From assembly GCA_001708385.1 (NCBI GenBank), contig CP012388.1, positions 1,550,001-1,614,000 of the forward strand: a stretch of 64,000 nucleotides of DNA, in the 5' to 3' direction. Below are positions 54,726 to 62,161 of this stretch, piece by piece. Under the pieces are notes generated by a model, which was given only the letters and a program-made list of their open reading frames with translations, was not told the origin of the DNA and searched no databases. This DNA is from Flavobacterium psychrophilum (lineage in GTDB: Bacteria; Bacteroidota; Bacteroidia; Flavobacteriales; Flavobacteriaceae). Position 1 is the stretch's first letter. Each line of letters starts with the position of its first letter. The translations under genes were made by a program, and so were the position numbers.

Positions 54726-56045
54726 TTAAAAAGTAATATTACCAGCCAATTGTTTCAATGACACTTCGGATATTTTAGCCTGGAATTGTGCCGAACTGTT
54801 ACGCGTACGGGCATTAACATAGTTAAGCTGAGCTGTACGTACCTCAAGTTGGGTAATGGTACCAATACGGTATTTCTCTAACGTAATATCAAGGTTTTGT
54901 TTGGCAATATCTTCATTACGTGCTTCAAGTTCTACAAGCTCAAGATTAGTAAGGTAAGTTTGATAGGCAGAAATCAGCTGTGACTTAACCGTTTGCGTCT
55001 GCTGATCGATTAAAATCTGGCTGTTGTCAATCTGAAACTTCGCGATTTTCTCGTTCCTGTTCTGTAAAAAGCCATTAAATATATTTATAGATGCCGATAT
55101 ACCATAGTTTAAACCGCGGCTGTTATTTTCCCTGGCAAACCCAAGACTGGATTCACTTTCATTGAAAATATAACCTGTGCTGACGCCTATTTGCGGATAC
55201 CGCGACGACTTAACCTGCTTGAGGTTGAGTTCTGCCACCCGCTTATTAATAAGCGCCAATTGTATTTGTGGATTTTGCCCTGATGCTAAATTCATAAGGT
55301 CAACCAGTTTTAATCTGTCGTCTATAGCTACCGAATCTATAACCTTAAAATCTAATACAAGATTACGTGCCATAAGCTCGTTTAAATAGGTCTTTGTATT
55401 TTGATACGATTCACGCTGGCGAAGGTAATTGGTCTGGTCGGTATTAAGGTCTACCTGGGCATTAAGTACTTCGAGCTTAGCCGCTTTACCAATTTTAAAT
55501 CTGTTATCGGCAGTAGTAACCCTTTGCTTTGATATCACAATTGCAGTGTCAAGTGCAGTAAGCATCTGCTGCTGCTGCACCAGGTCAAAATAGGTAGTCA
55601 TAACATCGCTTACGCGGTTAAGCACCATAAGTTTCAGTTCTGTTTCCCCCTGTTTTTGCAGTTCTTTCAACTGATCGTAGCGTGCAAACATCCTGAAACC
55701 ATCAAAGATAGTCCATCCTAAATTTACACCGTAACTCATGCTATTGTTACGGGCATTATCCAGTTCCTGCACAGTACCATCTGCACGAATCTGTTTGGAA
55801 TATTGTTGATTATTATTCTGCGTAAACGTTCCTGAAAGATTAGGCAGCAAGCCTGCATTGGCAAGGCTTACATTCTGCTCATCAATCTTAAGGTCGTTTT
55901 TAGAGAGCTTAATATCGTAATTGTTTTCAAGCGCAATAGCAACTGCCTTTTCCGGCGTTAGTAAATCCTGTTCAGGTATAAGCACTACCTGTGCTGAAGA
56001 AGCAATTGTAAACAGGCTACATAAAATATACAGGCAAAACCTCAT
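54726..56045 (-). CDS. TolC family outer-membrane efflux protein
   Basis: The 439-residue protein has a signal peptide (residues 1-18) and the two helical-hairpin repeats of TolC-type channels (NNYDIKLSKNDLKIDEQNVSLANAG, and LNLKQVKSSRYPQIGVSTGY later). It forms the outer-membrane duct of the tripartite RND pump. It is the last gene of the adaptor-pump-TolC operon, 12 nt after the pump gene. Confidence 0.94.
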   Translation of the reverse strand: MRFCLYILCSLFTIASSAQVVLIPEQDLLTPEKAVAIALENNYDIKLSKNDLKIDEQNVSLANAGLLPNLSGTFTQNNNQQYSKQIRADGTVQELDNARNNSMSYGVNLGWTIFDGFRMFARYDQLKELQKQGETELKLMVLNRVSDVMTTYFDLVQQQQMLTALDTAIVISKQRVTTADNRFKIGKAAKLEVLNAQVDLNTDQTNYLRQRESYQNTKTYLNELMARNLVLDFKVIDSVAIDDRLKLVDLMNLASGQNPQIQLALINKRVAELNLKQVKSSRYPQIGVSTGYIFNESESSLGFARENNSRGLNYGISASINIFNGFLQNRNEKIAKFQIDNSQILIDQQTQTVKSQLISAYQTYLTNLELVELEARNEDIAKQNLDITLEKYRIGTITQLEVRTAQLNYVNARTRNSSAQFQAKISEVSLKQLAGNITF

Positions 56046-56057
56046 ATAGTAATGGTT

Positions 56058-59000
56058 TTAGTCTTCAAGATTATCAAATTCGGGGCGGTGCTTTCTGGGC
56101 TTCGACCACATAAAATAAATAGCAGGGATAATAAAAAGTGTAAGGATAAGTGAGAACACTGTTCCTCCAACAATTACAACACCCATACCAACACGGCTGG
56201 TAGATGCAGCACCTAACGACATAGCAATAGGCAACGCACCAAGTGCAATAGCTAAACTGGTCATTAAAATCGGGCGAAGGCGCGATTCTGCGGCTTCCAT
56301 AATTGCTTCGTATTTTGGTTTGCCTTCTTCGCGAAGCTGGTTGGCAAATTCTACTATTAATATACCGTTCTTGGTAACAAGCCCGATAAGCATAATCGTA
56401 CCGATCTGGCTAAAGATATTCCAAGTCTGCCCGAACAGCCAAAGCGACAATAACGCCCCTGCGACCGCCATAGGTACCGTAAGGATGATAATAAACGGAT
56501 CTATAAAGCTTTCAAACTGGGCGGCTAATATTAAATAGATAAGCAATAGTGCGAGTCCGAACGCAAACAACGTATTCGAGCTACTTTCTACAAAGTCACG
56601 CGACTCACCACCAAGATCGGTAGTAAATGTATCATCCAGTACTTTTTCACGAGCGCGCTCCATAGCATCAATACCATCGCTGATACTCATACCCGGCGAA
56701 AGTCCTGCCGATACAGTAGCCGACATATACCTGTTGTTGTGGTATAACTGCGGCGGACTACTTTGTTCGTCTACCGTTACTAAGTTATCAAGCTGCAATA
56801 GCTGACCAGAACTGCTTTTTACAAATGTAGATGTAAGGTCTATTGGTGCATCACGGTCTTTCAGTTCAAACTGCCCCATAACCTGGTATTGCTTACCATT
56901 CATCATAAAGTACCCAAAACGTTGTCCGCTCAATGACAATTGTAATGTCTGCGCAATATCAAGTAACGATACACCAAGGCTTTGTGCCTTTTCGCGGTCT
57001 ATAGTTACATTTATCTCCGGCTTATTGAATTTAAGGTTCACATCGGTCATAGAAAAAGTTGGATCTTTACTTACCTCGTCCATAAATTCCGGAATCTTCT
57101 CCCGTAGCTTTTCAAAGTTAGGTGCCTGGATAATATACTGAATTGGTGGCCCTCCCCTTCTGTTTACAGCAATAGTAGGCTGTTCTGATACAGAGGTTCT
57201 TGCTTCGCTGTAGCGTTTTGTCCATTTGGTAAGGTCGGCAGCAATTTCTTTTTGCGAACGCTCCCTGTCTTCTTTTTCTTTTAGTGCTATCCTTACACGA
57301 CCGCTATTTACAGAAGCAGATCCAAATCCGGGCGATGTAATTACAAGGCTGGCTTTCACTTCGGGAATGGAGTCCTTAATAAGCTTTTCCATCTCCTGCA
57401 TAAAGCGGTCCATATAGTCATAAGATGCACCTTCGGGAGCGGTAATATTCATACCTATAAAACTCCTGTCATCATACGGTGCTGTTTCCTTTTGGATGGT
57501 AGAATAGAAAAATGCAATAAGCCCGATACATATAATAAGAATAGGGAAACTTAACCATTTTCTTTTCATGAAACCTTTAAGCGAATCGGCGTAGCCTGAA
57601 TTCAGCTTTTCGAAATACGGCTCTGTAAATTCGTAAAATCTTGATTTTTTATGTACCCCTTTTATAAGGTAAGCGTTAAGCATTGGTGTAAGCGTTAACG
57701 ATACAAAGGCAGATATTAAAACGGCCGCTGCAATGACGACCCCAAACTCCCGGAAGAGCCTGCCCACAAATCCTTCAAGGAAAATAACCGGAAGGAAAAC
57801 GGCTGCCAGTGTTATAGAGATTGAAATGACAGCAAAGAAAATTTCGTTCGCCCCTTTCATCGCAGCTTCAATAGGGGTCATCCCCTCTTCGACCTTTTTG
57901 AATATATTTTCGGTGACCACAATACCATCATCTACCACAAGACCTGTAGCCAATACAATAGCCAATAGCGTTAATACATTTATGGAGAAGCCAAAAATGT
58001 ACATGATAAAGAACGTTGCAATAAGCGATACCGGAATATCCAGCAACGGGCGCAGTGCAATAGCCCAGTCCCTAAAGAAAAGGTAAATAATAAGTGTTAC
58101 CAGTATAATAGATATAGCGAGTGTTTCAGCCACCTCCAATACCGATTTTTTAATAAACATTGTGTTATCAATAACAATATTAGTTACCAAATCGCCCGGA
58201 AGCTCTTTTTTCATCTGCTCATATTGCGCATAAAAAGCATCGGCAATTTCAACATAGTTGGTACCCGGCTGCGGAATAATAGCAAGACCAACAAGCTGCT
58301 GGCCTTCATTAGTCATTTTAGTTTCGAGGTTTTCCGGGCCAAGTTCTGCACGGCCAACATCGCTAAAGCGAACAATCTTTTCACCCTCCGATTTTATAAT
58401 GATATTATTAAACTGTTCCGGATTGGAAAGGTTACCCAGCGTTTTAATAGTAAGTTCTGTATTGGCACCTGTAAGTTTACCTGTGGGCAGCTCTACGTTC
58501 TGACTGTCTAATGCGGCACGGACATCACTCACGGTAACACCGTATGCATTAAGCTTTACAGGATCAAGCCACATTCTCATAGCATAACGCTTTTGCCCCC
58601 ATATCTGCACGCTGCTGACACCCGGAATGGTTTGCAGCCTTTCGGCAATAACATTCTCGGCATAGTCACTTAATTCAAGCGGATTACGGGTAGCGCTCTG
58701 CACCGTCATGGTAATAATAGGTTCGCTATCGGCATCTGCCTTAGAAACCACCGGAGGTGCATCTATATCCTGCGGAAGGCTTCTAACGGCTTGTGATACT
58801 TTATCACGCACGTCGTTAGCCGCTTCTTCAAGATTTTTTTCAAGTTCAAATTCAATGGTAATATTACTGGAACCCTGGTTACTTGACGATGTAATATTCC
58901 TGATACCGTCAATTGAGTTGATGGCTTTTTCCAGCGGCTCTGTAATTTGCGATTCTATAATGTCGGCGTTAGCACCCGCATAACTGGTACGCACCGATAT

Positions 59001-59132
59001 TTGTGCAGGGTCGATAGATGGAAATTCCCTTACCCCTAAAAAGGTATAGCCTATTATACCAAATAGTATAATTGCCACATTCATTACGATAGTAAGTACG
59101 GGACGCTTAATGCTTAGTGTAGATAAACTCAT
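56058..59132 (-). CDS. Efflux RND transporter permease (HAE1 type)
   Basis: The 1024-residue inner-membrane pump has twelve helices and two large periplasmic loops. Markers: IKRPVLTIVMNVAIILFGIIGY (first helix), the proton-relay region LATGLVVDDGIVVTENIF with the Asp pair in helix 4, and the second-half repeat TKNGILIVEFANQLREEG. It exports small hydrophobic compounds with proton antiport; the substrate is unknown. It lies 1 nt after the adaptor gene. Confidence 0.96.
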   Translation of the reverse strand: MSLSTLSIKRPVLTIVMNVAIILFGIIGYTFLGVREFPSIDPAQISVRTSYAGANADIIESQITEPLEKAINSIDGIRNITSSSNQGSSNITIEFELEKNLEEAANDVRDKVSQAVRSLPQDIDAPPVVSKADADSEPIITMTVQSATRNPLELSDYAENVIAERLQTIPGVSSVQIWGQKRYAMRMWLDPVKLNAYGVTVSDVRAALDSQNVELPTGKLTGANTELTIKTLGNLSNPEQFNNIIIKSEGEKIVRFSDVGRAELGPENLETKMTNEGQQLVGLAIIPQPGTNYVEIADAFYAQYEQMKKELPGDLVTNIVIDNTMFIKKSVLEVAETLAISIILVTLIIYLFFRDWAIALRPLLDIPVSLIATFFIMYIFGFSINVLTLLAIVLATGLVVDDGIVVTENIFKKVEEGMTPIEAAMKGANEIFFAVISISITLAAVFLPVIFLEGFVGRLFREFGVVIAAAVLISAFVSLTLTPMLNAYLIKGVHKKSRFYEFTEPYFEKLNSGYADSLKGFMKRKWLSFPILIICIGLIAFFYSTIQKETAPYDDRSFIGMNITAPEGASYDYMDRFMQEMEKLIKDSIPEVKASLVITSPGFGSASVNSGRVRIALKEKEDRERSQKEIAADLTKWTKRYSEARTSVSEQPTIAVNRRGGPPIQYIIQAPNFEKLREKIPEFMDEVSKDPTFSMTDVNLKFNKPEINVTIDREKAQSLGVSLLDIAQTLQLSLSGQRFGYFMMNGKQYQVMGQFELKDRDAPIDLTSTFVKSSSGQLLQLDNLVTVDEQSSPPQLYHNNRYMSATVSAGLSPGMSISDGIDAMERAREKVLDDTFTTDLGGESRDFVESSSNTLFAFGLALLLIYLILAAQFESFIDPFIIILTVPMAVAGALLSLWLFGQTWNIFSQIGTIMLIGLVTKNGILIVEFANQLREEGKPKYEAIMEAAESRLRPILMTSLAIALGALPIAMSLGAASTSRVGMGVVIVGGTVFSLILTLFIIPAIYFMWSKPRKHRPEFDNLED

Positions 59133-59133
59133 A

Positions 59134-60216
59134 CTACTTCGCTTTTTTAGTTACCGATACTTTTACCGGGGTTTCTTTCTTAAGCGTAAGTACGCCGGTG
59201 GTAAGTACTGTATCCCCGGCTTTAAGTCCCGAAAGTATTACAATATCTTTATCGGTACGGGTTCCGGTTTCTACCATGACCTCATCGGCTTTACCGTTTC
59301 TGGATACAAAAACCTTTTTCCCATCCTGTACAGGAAAAATGGCCTCGGTAGGAATTAAAAAGGCGTCATCCGTTTTATCTAACGGAAGTAATACGTTTGC
59401 AAATGTACCCGGAAGCAGTTTCCCGTGGCTGTTATCTGCTACTGCCCTTACTCTTAACGTTCTTGTAGCTACTTCTACAGCAGGTTCTAATGCATAGATC
59501 TTAGCCTGGAATTTTTCATCTGTTCCTGCAACGGTAAAGCTGATGTTTGAATTCACCTTCATCTGCGTAGCATATTTTTCAGGAATAGAAAAAGTAATTT
59601 TTATCTGGCTGCTGTTTACCAGCGTAGAAATTATAGTTTCAGGTGTAACATAAGTTCCCGGCGATATATTACGTAAACCTACAGTACCCGAAAACGGAGC
59701 CCTTATAGATGTTTTATTTATCTGCGCGTTTATTAGTTGGGTTTGCGCCTGTGCAGTTTTAAAGTCGGCACTGGCTATATCATACTCTTCCTGGCTTATG
59801 GCTTCTTTCTGCAAAAGAAGTTTAGCACGCCTTTCGTTTTCTCCGGCAAGTGTCTGCCTTGTTTTAGCCTGACCTGCCTGGGCACGAAGCTCAATATCAT
59901 TGATCTTAACAAGCACCTGGCCTTTAGCAACTTTAGAACCTTCGGTAAAATATATTTTCTCTGCTATACCCGATACCTCTGTACGTACTTCTATCTGTTC
60001 GTTGGCATCGATAGATCCTGAAAGCGATAATGTATTGGCGAACTCCTGTGGTGCAACTACTACACCATTTACTGCCATAGCCGGTTTTTTGCCGTCTTTA
60101 CCGCCCCCGCCACCGGAAGCTTCCATTTTTGCTTTTTTGTTTTCAGATATCCTGTAATACACAAGGGCACCAACACCCAAAAGTAAAAGAGTATAGACAA
60201 TATATTTAACCTTCAT
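59134..60216 (-). CDS. Efflux RND periplasmic adaptor
   Basis: The 360-residue membrane-fusion protein has an N-terminal helix (about residues 4-20), a lipoyl half pair (EVRTEVSGIAEKIYFTEGSKVAKGQVLVKIND and IRAPFSGTVGLRNISPGTYV) around a coiled-coil hairpin, then beta-barrel domains. It links pump and TolC channel. ATG 60216 (MKVKY) is chosen; the upstream ATG at 60246 overlaps the putative -7 box. First gene of the operon. Confidence 0.94.
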   Translation of the reverse strand: MKVKYIVYTLLLLGVGALVYYRISENKKAKMEASGGGGGKDGKKPAMAVNGVVVAPQEFANTLSLSGSIDANEQIEVRTEVSGIAEKIYFTEGSKVAKGQVLVKINDIELRAQAGQAKTRQTLAGENERRAKLLLQKEAISQEEYDIASADFKTAQAQTQLINAQINKTSIRAPFSGTVGLRNISPGTYVTPETIISTLVNSSQIKITFSIPEKYATQMKVNSNISFTVAGTDEKFQAKIYALEPAVEVATRTLRVRAVADNSHGKLLPGTFANVLLPLDKTDDAFLIPTEAIFPVQDGKKVFVSRNGKADEVMVETGTRTDKDIVILSGLKAGDTVLTTGVLTLKKETPVKVSVTKKAK

Positions 60217-60243
60217 AAAGTATATAGTAAAGTTATAGCCGGG

Positions 60244-60251
60244 CAAAACTA
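60244..60251 (-). promoter_or_regulatory. -7 box of the RND operon
   Basis: TAGTTTTG on the minus strand matches TAnnTTTG, 27 nt before ATG 60216. No -33 TTTG is seen, so an activator may be needed. Confidence 0.45.
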
Positions 60252-60295
60252 CTCGAATAAAACCAGCATTTTTTTACTAAATTGTAAAAAATGAC

Positions 60296-60314
60296 CAATT
60301 GAATTCATCAATTG
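60296..60314. promoter_or_regulatory. Inverted repeat upstream of the RND operon
   Basis: CAATTGA and TCAATTG are perfect 7-nt arms with a 5-nt spacer, 44 nt upstream of the -7 box, a possible regulator site. Confidence 0.4.
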
Positions 60315-60494
60315 TATATTTTCCCTGCCAATAAGTTGCACAAAGCTAACAGAATAAATTTTCTGTTGAAAAACATAGCTCATAGTTTAACAAAAAATAT
60401 ACCAGTATTTTCGCTCAGCACAGGTTTACAAGCTTTATTGCGGTTAAATAACATAATAGCGTCATAATGTAGTATTATGATTCCGTAACTCAAT
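60315..60494. other. AT-rich spacer before the mini membrane proteins
   Basis: No ORF or strong structure seen in this stretch. Confidence 0.4.
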
Positions 60495-60701
60495 CTATTG
60501 CTTTTTTGGAACGCATTTCTTTTTTGAAGAAGAAACGGCAATACTTATTGCTCCAACAAGTAGTAACTCACTGTGCATATCGACATCAAAAACAAGCCTG
60601 ATTAAAAAGGCCAGTGCTAAGCAGGTACCCAGTACGAACAACGATCGTAAAAGATATTGCCTTACTCCTAAAACAAAAGATGACTTTAAGAGCATATACA
60701 T
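60495..60701 (-). CDS. Mini membrane protein, copy 2 of a paralogous pair
   Basis: The 68-residue protein has two hydrophobic segments (about 18-36 and 46-58) and a basic C-terminus (SSSKKKCVPKKQ). LAFLIRLVFDVDMHSELLLVGAISI parallels IGYVMRLLFDTD and following residues of the product encoded at 60754-60975, so the two genes are diverged tandem copies. The start overlaps a 21-codon hydrophobic ORF. No family is recognised. Confidence 0.5.
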   Translation of the reverse strand: MYMLLKSSFVLGVRQYLLRSLFVLGTCLALAFLIRLVFDVDMHSELLLVGAISIAVSSSKKKCVPKKQ

Positions 60702-60751
60702 ACAATCAGAGTCTGTATAGCAGCAATTACAATAAGGATAAGTTTTGTCAT
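60686..60751 (-). CDS. Possible 21-residue hydrophobic peptide
   Basis: ATG 60751 opens a 21-codon ORF (MTKLILIVIAAIQTLIVCICS) whose end overlaps the start of the next gene by 16 nt in another frame. It could be a leader peptide for translational coupling, or chance. Confidence 0.25.
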   Translation of the reverse strand: MTKLILIVIAAIQTLIVCICS

Positions 60752-60753
60752 GG

Positions 60754-60975
60754 TTAATTATTTTTTGCCAGGTAATTACTTTTCATCTTTTTATAATTCA
60801 CAAATAATATTGAAAGTGGAGCCACAATTACGGGCACAAATGTATCTGTATCAAAAAGCAGGCGCATTACGTAGCCAATAAGTATACAAATAGCAATTGT
60901 AAATACTACAGCAATTGCAAATCTTGTATTGAATGACATTGTAGATTTGTTGGAAGTGTTGGTTGGATTATTCAT
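60754..60975 (-). CDS. Mini membrane protein, copy 1 of a paralogous pair
   Basis: The 73-residue protein has a polar N-terminus (NNPTNTSNKSTMSFN), two membrane segments (about 18-40 and 47-60) around the loop MRLLFDTDTF, and a basic tail (YKKMKSNYLAKNN). It is homologous in layout to the 60495-60701 product. The function is unknown; the position between an RND operon and an AraC regulator, all on the minus strand, suggests stress-related control. Confidence 0.55.
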   Translation of the reverse strand: MNNPTNTSNKSTMSFNTRFAIAVVFTIAICILIGYVMRLLFDTDTFVPVIVAPLSILFVNYKKMKSNYLAKNN

Positions 60976-61056
60976 GATTTTAATGGTTGATTAATTTTAC
61001 AGTACAAAGATGAAGCAATCGATTTCTAAAAAATTGTAAAATTGGGACAACACTAT

Positions 61057-61905
61057 CTAATCTTCAAAATGCCAGTACGTCTCCTGGCTACCAAGACGGG
61101 TAAGCTTAGACAACAATGTTTTTGGCGATTGTGTAGTAACCGATTTAAAATGTTTTATAAAATGCGCCTGGTCGTAGTAAAGGCTGTATAGCGCAACATC
61201 GGTAAGGTTCGCCTCTTCTCCTGCCTTTTGTGAATAGTTTAATGCATTGCGAAACATCACCATCTTTTTATATTCTTCCACACTGCAGCAAAGGTGTTTT
61301 TTAAACAGGCGAAGCAAGGTCTTACGGTTTACGTTAAGTAAGTCAGACAGCTCCTCAACTTTGATAGTTCCGTTAGAGTTAAGTATTTCCTGAACACCTT
61401 TTTTTACAGAAGGCTCAGTGAAACCATTATAATTATCCGCAAAAAAACTATCAAGCAAAGCGGCTTTTTGTTCAGCATTCTTTTCTGCATATACCTGTTC
61501 AAGCATATTTATATAATCCTCTCCAAAACAGTCAAGGTTATTTATCGACCGGTCAAAAAATTCACCTAATGGCTCTTTAACGAAATGATTCAGCCCAAGC
61601 GGATTAAATACAATTCCGATTTTATTAAAAGCACCGTTAAGCTCCACCTTAAAATTTTTATCGGTGTTAATAGAATAAAAAGAAGATATGGCGCTGCTTG
61701 TTGACGGAAGCACCTGCGACCCTTCGTTGGTAAGGCTTACATGAGAACCTTTATATATAGTGATAGCATGCTTGTAATTAGGATAGAAGAAAAACTTTTT
61801 ACTGAATCCGGGATCGTCAGACACATGAAAATAGTAGTAGTCAATATATCTGGCTACCAACTCATTTTTGGGTTTAACTGTTACAAAGCTGCCTTTTGAA
61901 TCCAA
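61057..61905 (-). CDS. AraC family transcriptional regulator
   Basis: The 282-residue protein has an N-terminal beta-rich sensor part (ARYIDYYYFHVSDDPGFSKKFFFYPN) and a C-terminal pair of HTH motifs (KVEELSDLLNVNRKTLLRLFKKHL and NLTDVALYSLYYDQAHFIKHFKSVTTQSP), the AraC/XylS domain. No in-frame ATG occurs near the N-terminus, so the start is probably TTG at 61905. It lies between mini membrane proteins and a divergent TBDR; either may be its target. Confidence 0.88.
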   Translation of the reverse strand: MDSKGSFVTVKPKNELVARYIDYYYFHVSDDPGFSKKFFFYPNYKHAITIYKGSHVSLTNEGSQVLPSTSSAISSFYSINTDKNFKVELNGAFNKIGIVFNPLGLNHFVKEPLGEFFDRSINNLDCFGEDYINMLEQVYAEKNAEQKAALLDSFFADNYNGFTEPSVKKGVQEILNSNGTIKVEELSDLLNVNRKTLLRLFKKHLCCSVEEYKKMVMFRNALNYSQKAGEEANLTDVALYSLYYDQAHFIKHFKSVTTQSPKTLLSKLTRLGSQETYWHFED

Positions 61906-62109
61906 AATTGATGTTTTTGCTGAAGGTAAATATAGTAAATCGCAATTTTATTCGCTAGCAAGTTATCCCGAATTATGGTTTTTTAGTGGAAGCTCCTAAA
62001 CAGCTAAAAACTACGGGAAGACCACAGCCTCATTGGAAAAACTAAAGAAATACAAAACAATAATATTAGGAGTTTCGAATAAAAATATAAAATAAACTTA
62101 AAAATAATT

Positions 62110-62125
62110 TTTAGACTAATCTAAA
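62110..62125. promoter_or_regulatory. Palindrome resembling a DtxR-type metal-regulator operator
   Basis: TTTAGACTAATCTAAA is a near-perfect palindrome (TTTAGAnTAnTCTAAA) lying 4 nt upstream of the -7 box of the TBDR gene, where bound repressor would block polymerase. The half-site TTAG..TCTAA recalls DtxR/IdeR boxes; the regulator identity is inferred. Confidence 0.5.
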
Positions 62126-62129
62126 TTTA

Positions 62130-62137
62130 TACTTTTG
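62130..62137 (+). promoter_or_regulatory. -7 box of the second TBDR gene
   Basis: TACTTTTG matches TAnnTTTG, ending 24 nt before ATG 62162. Confidence 0.6.
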
Positions 62138-62161
62138 TAAAACTAATTATAAGTTTAGATA

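Noticed and set aside
61989-62076. Distant inverted repeat GAAGCTCCTAA / TTAGGAGTTTC upstream of the second TBDR
   Set aside because: The loop is 66 nt and the whole lies upstream of the likely transcription start, so a role in RNA is unlikely.
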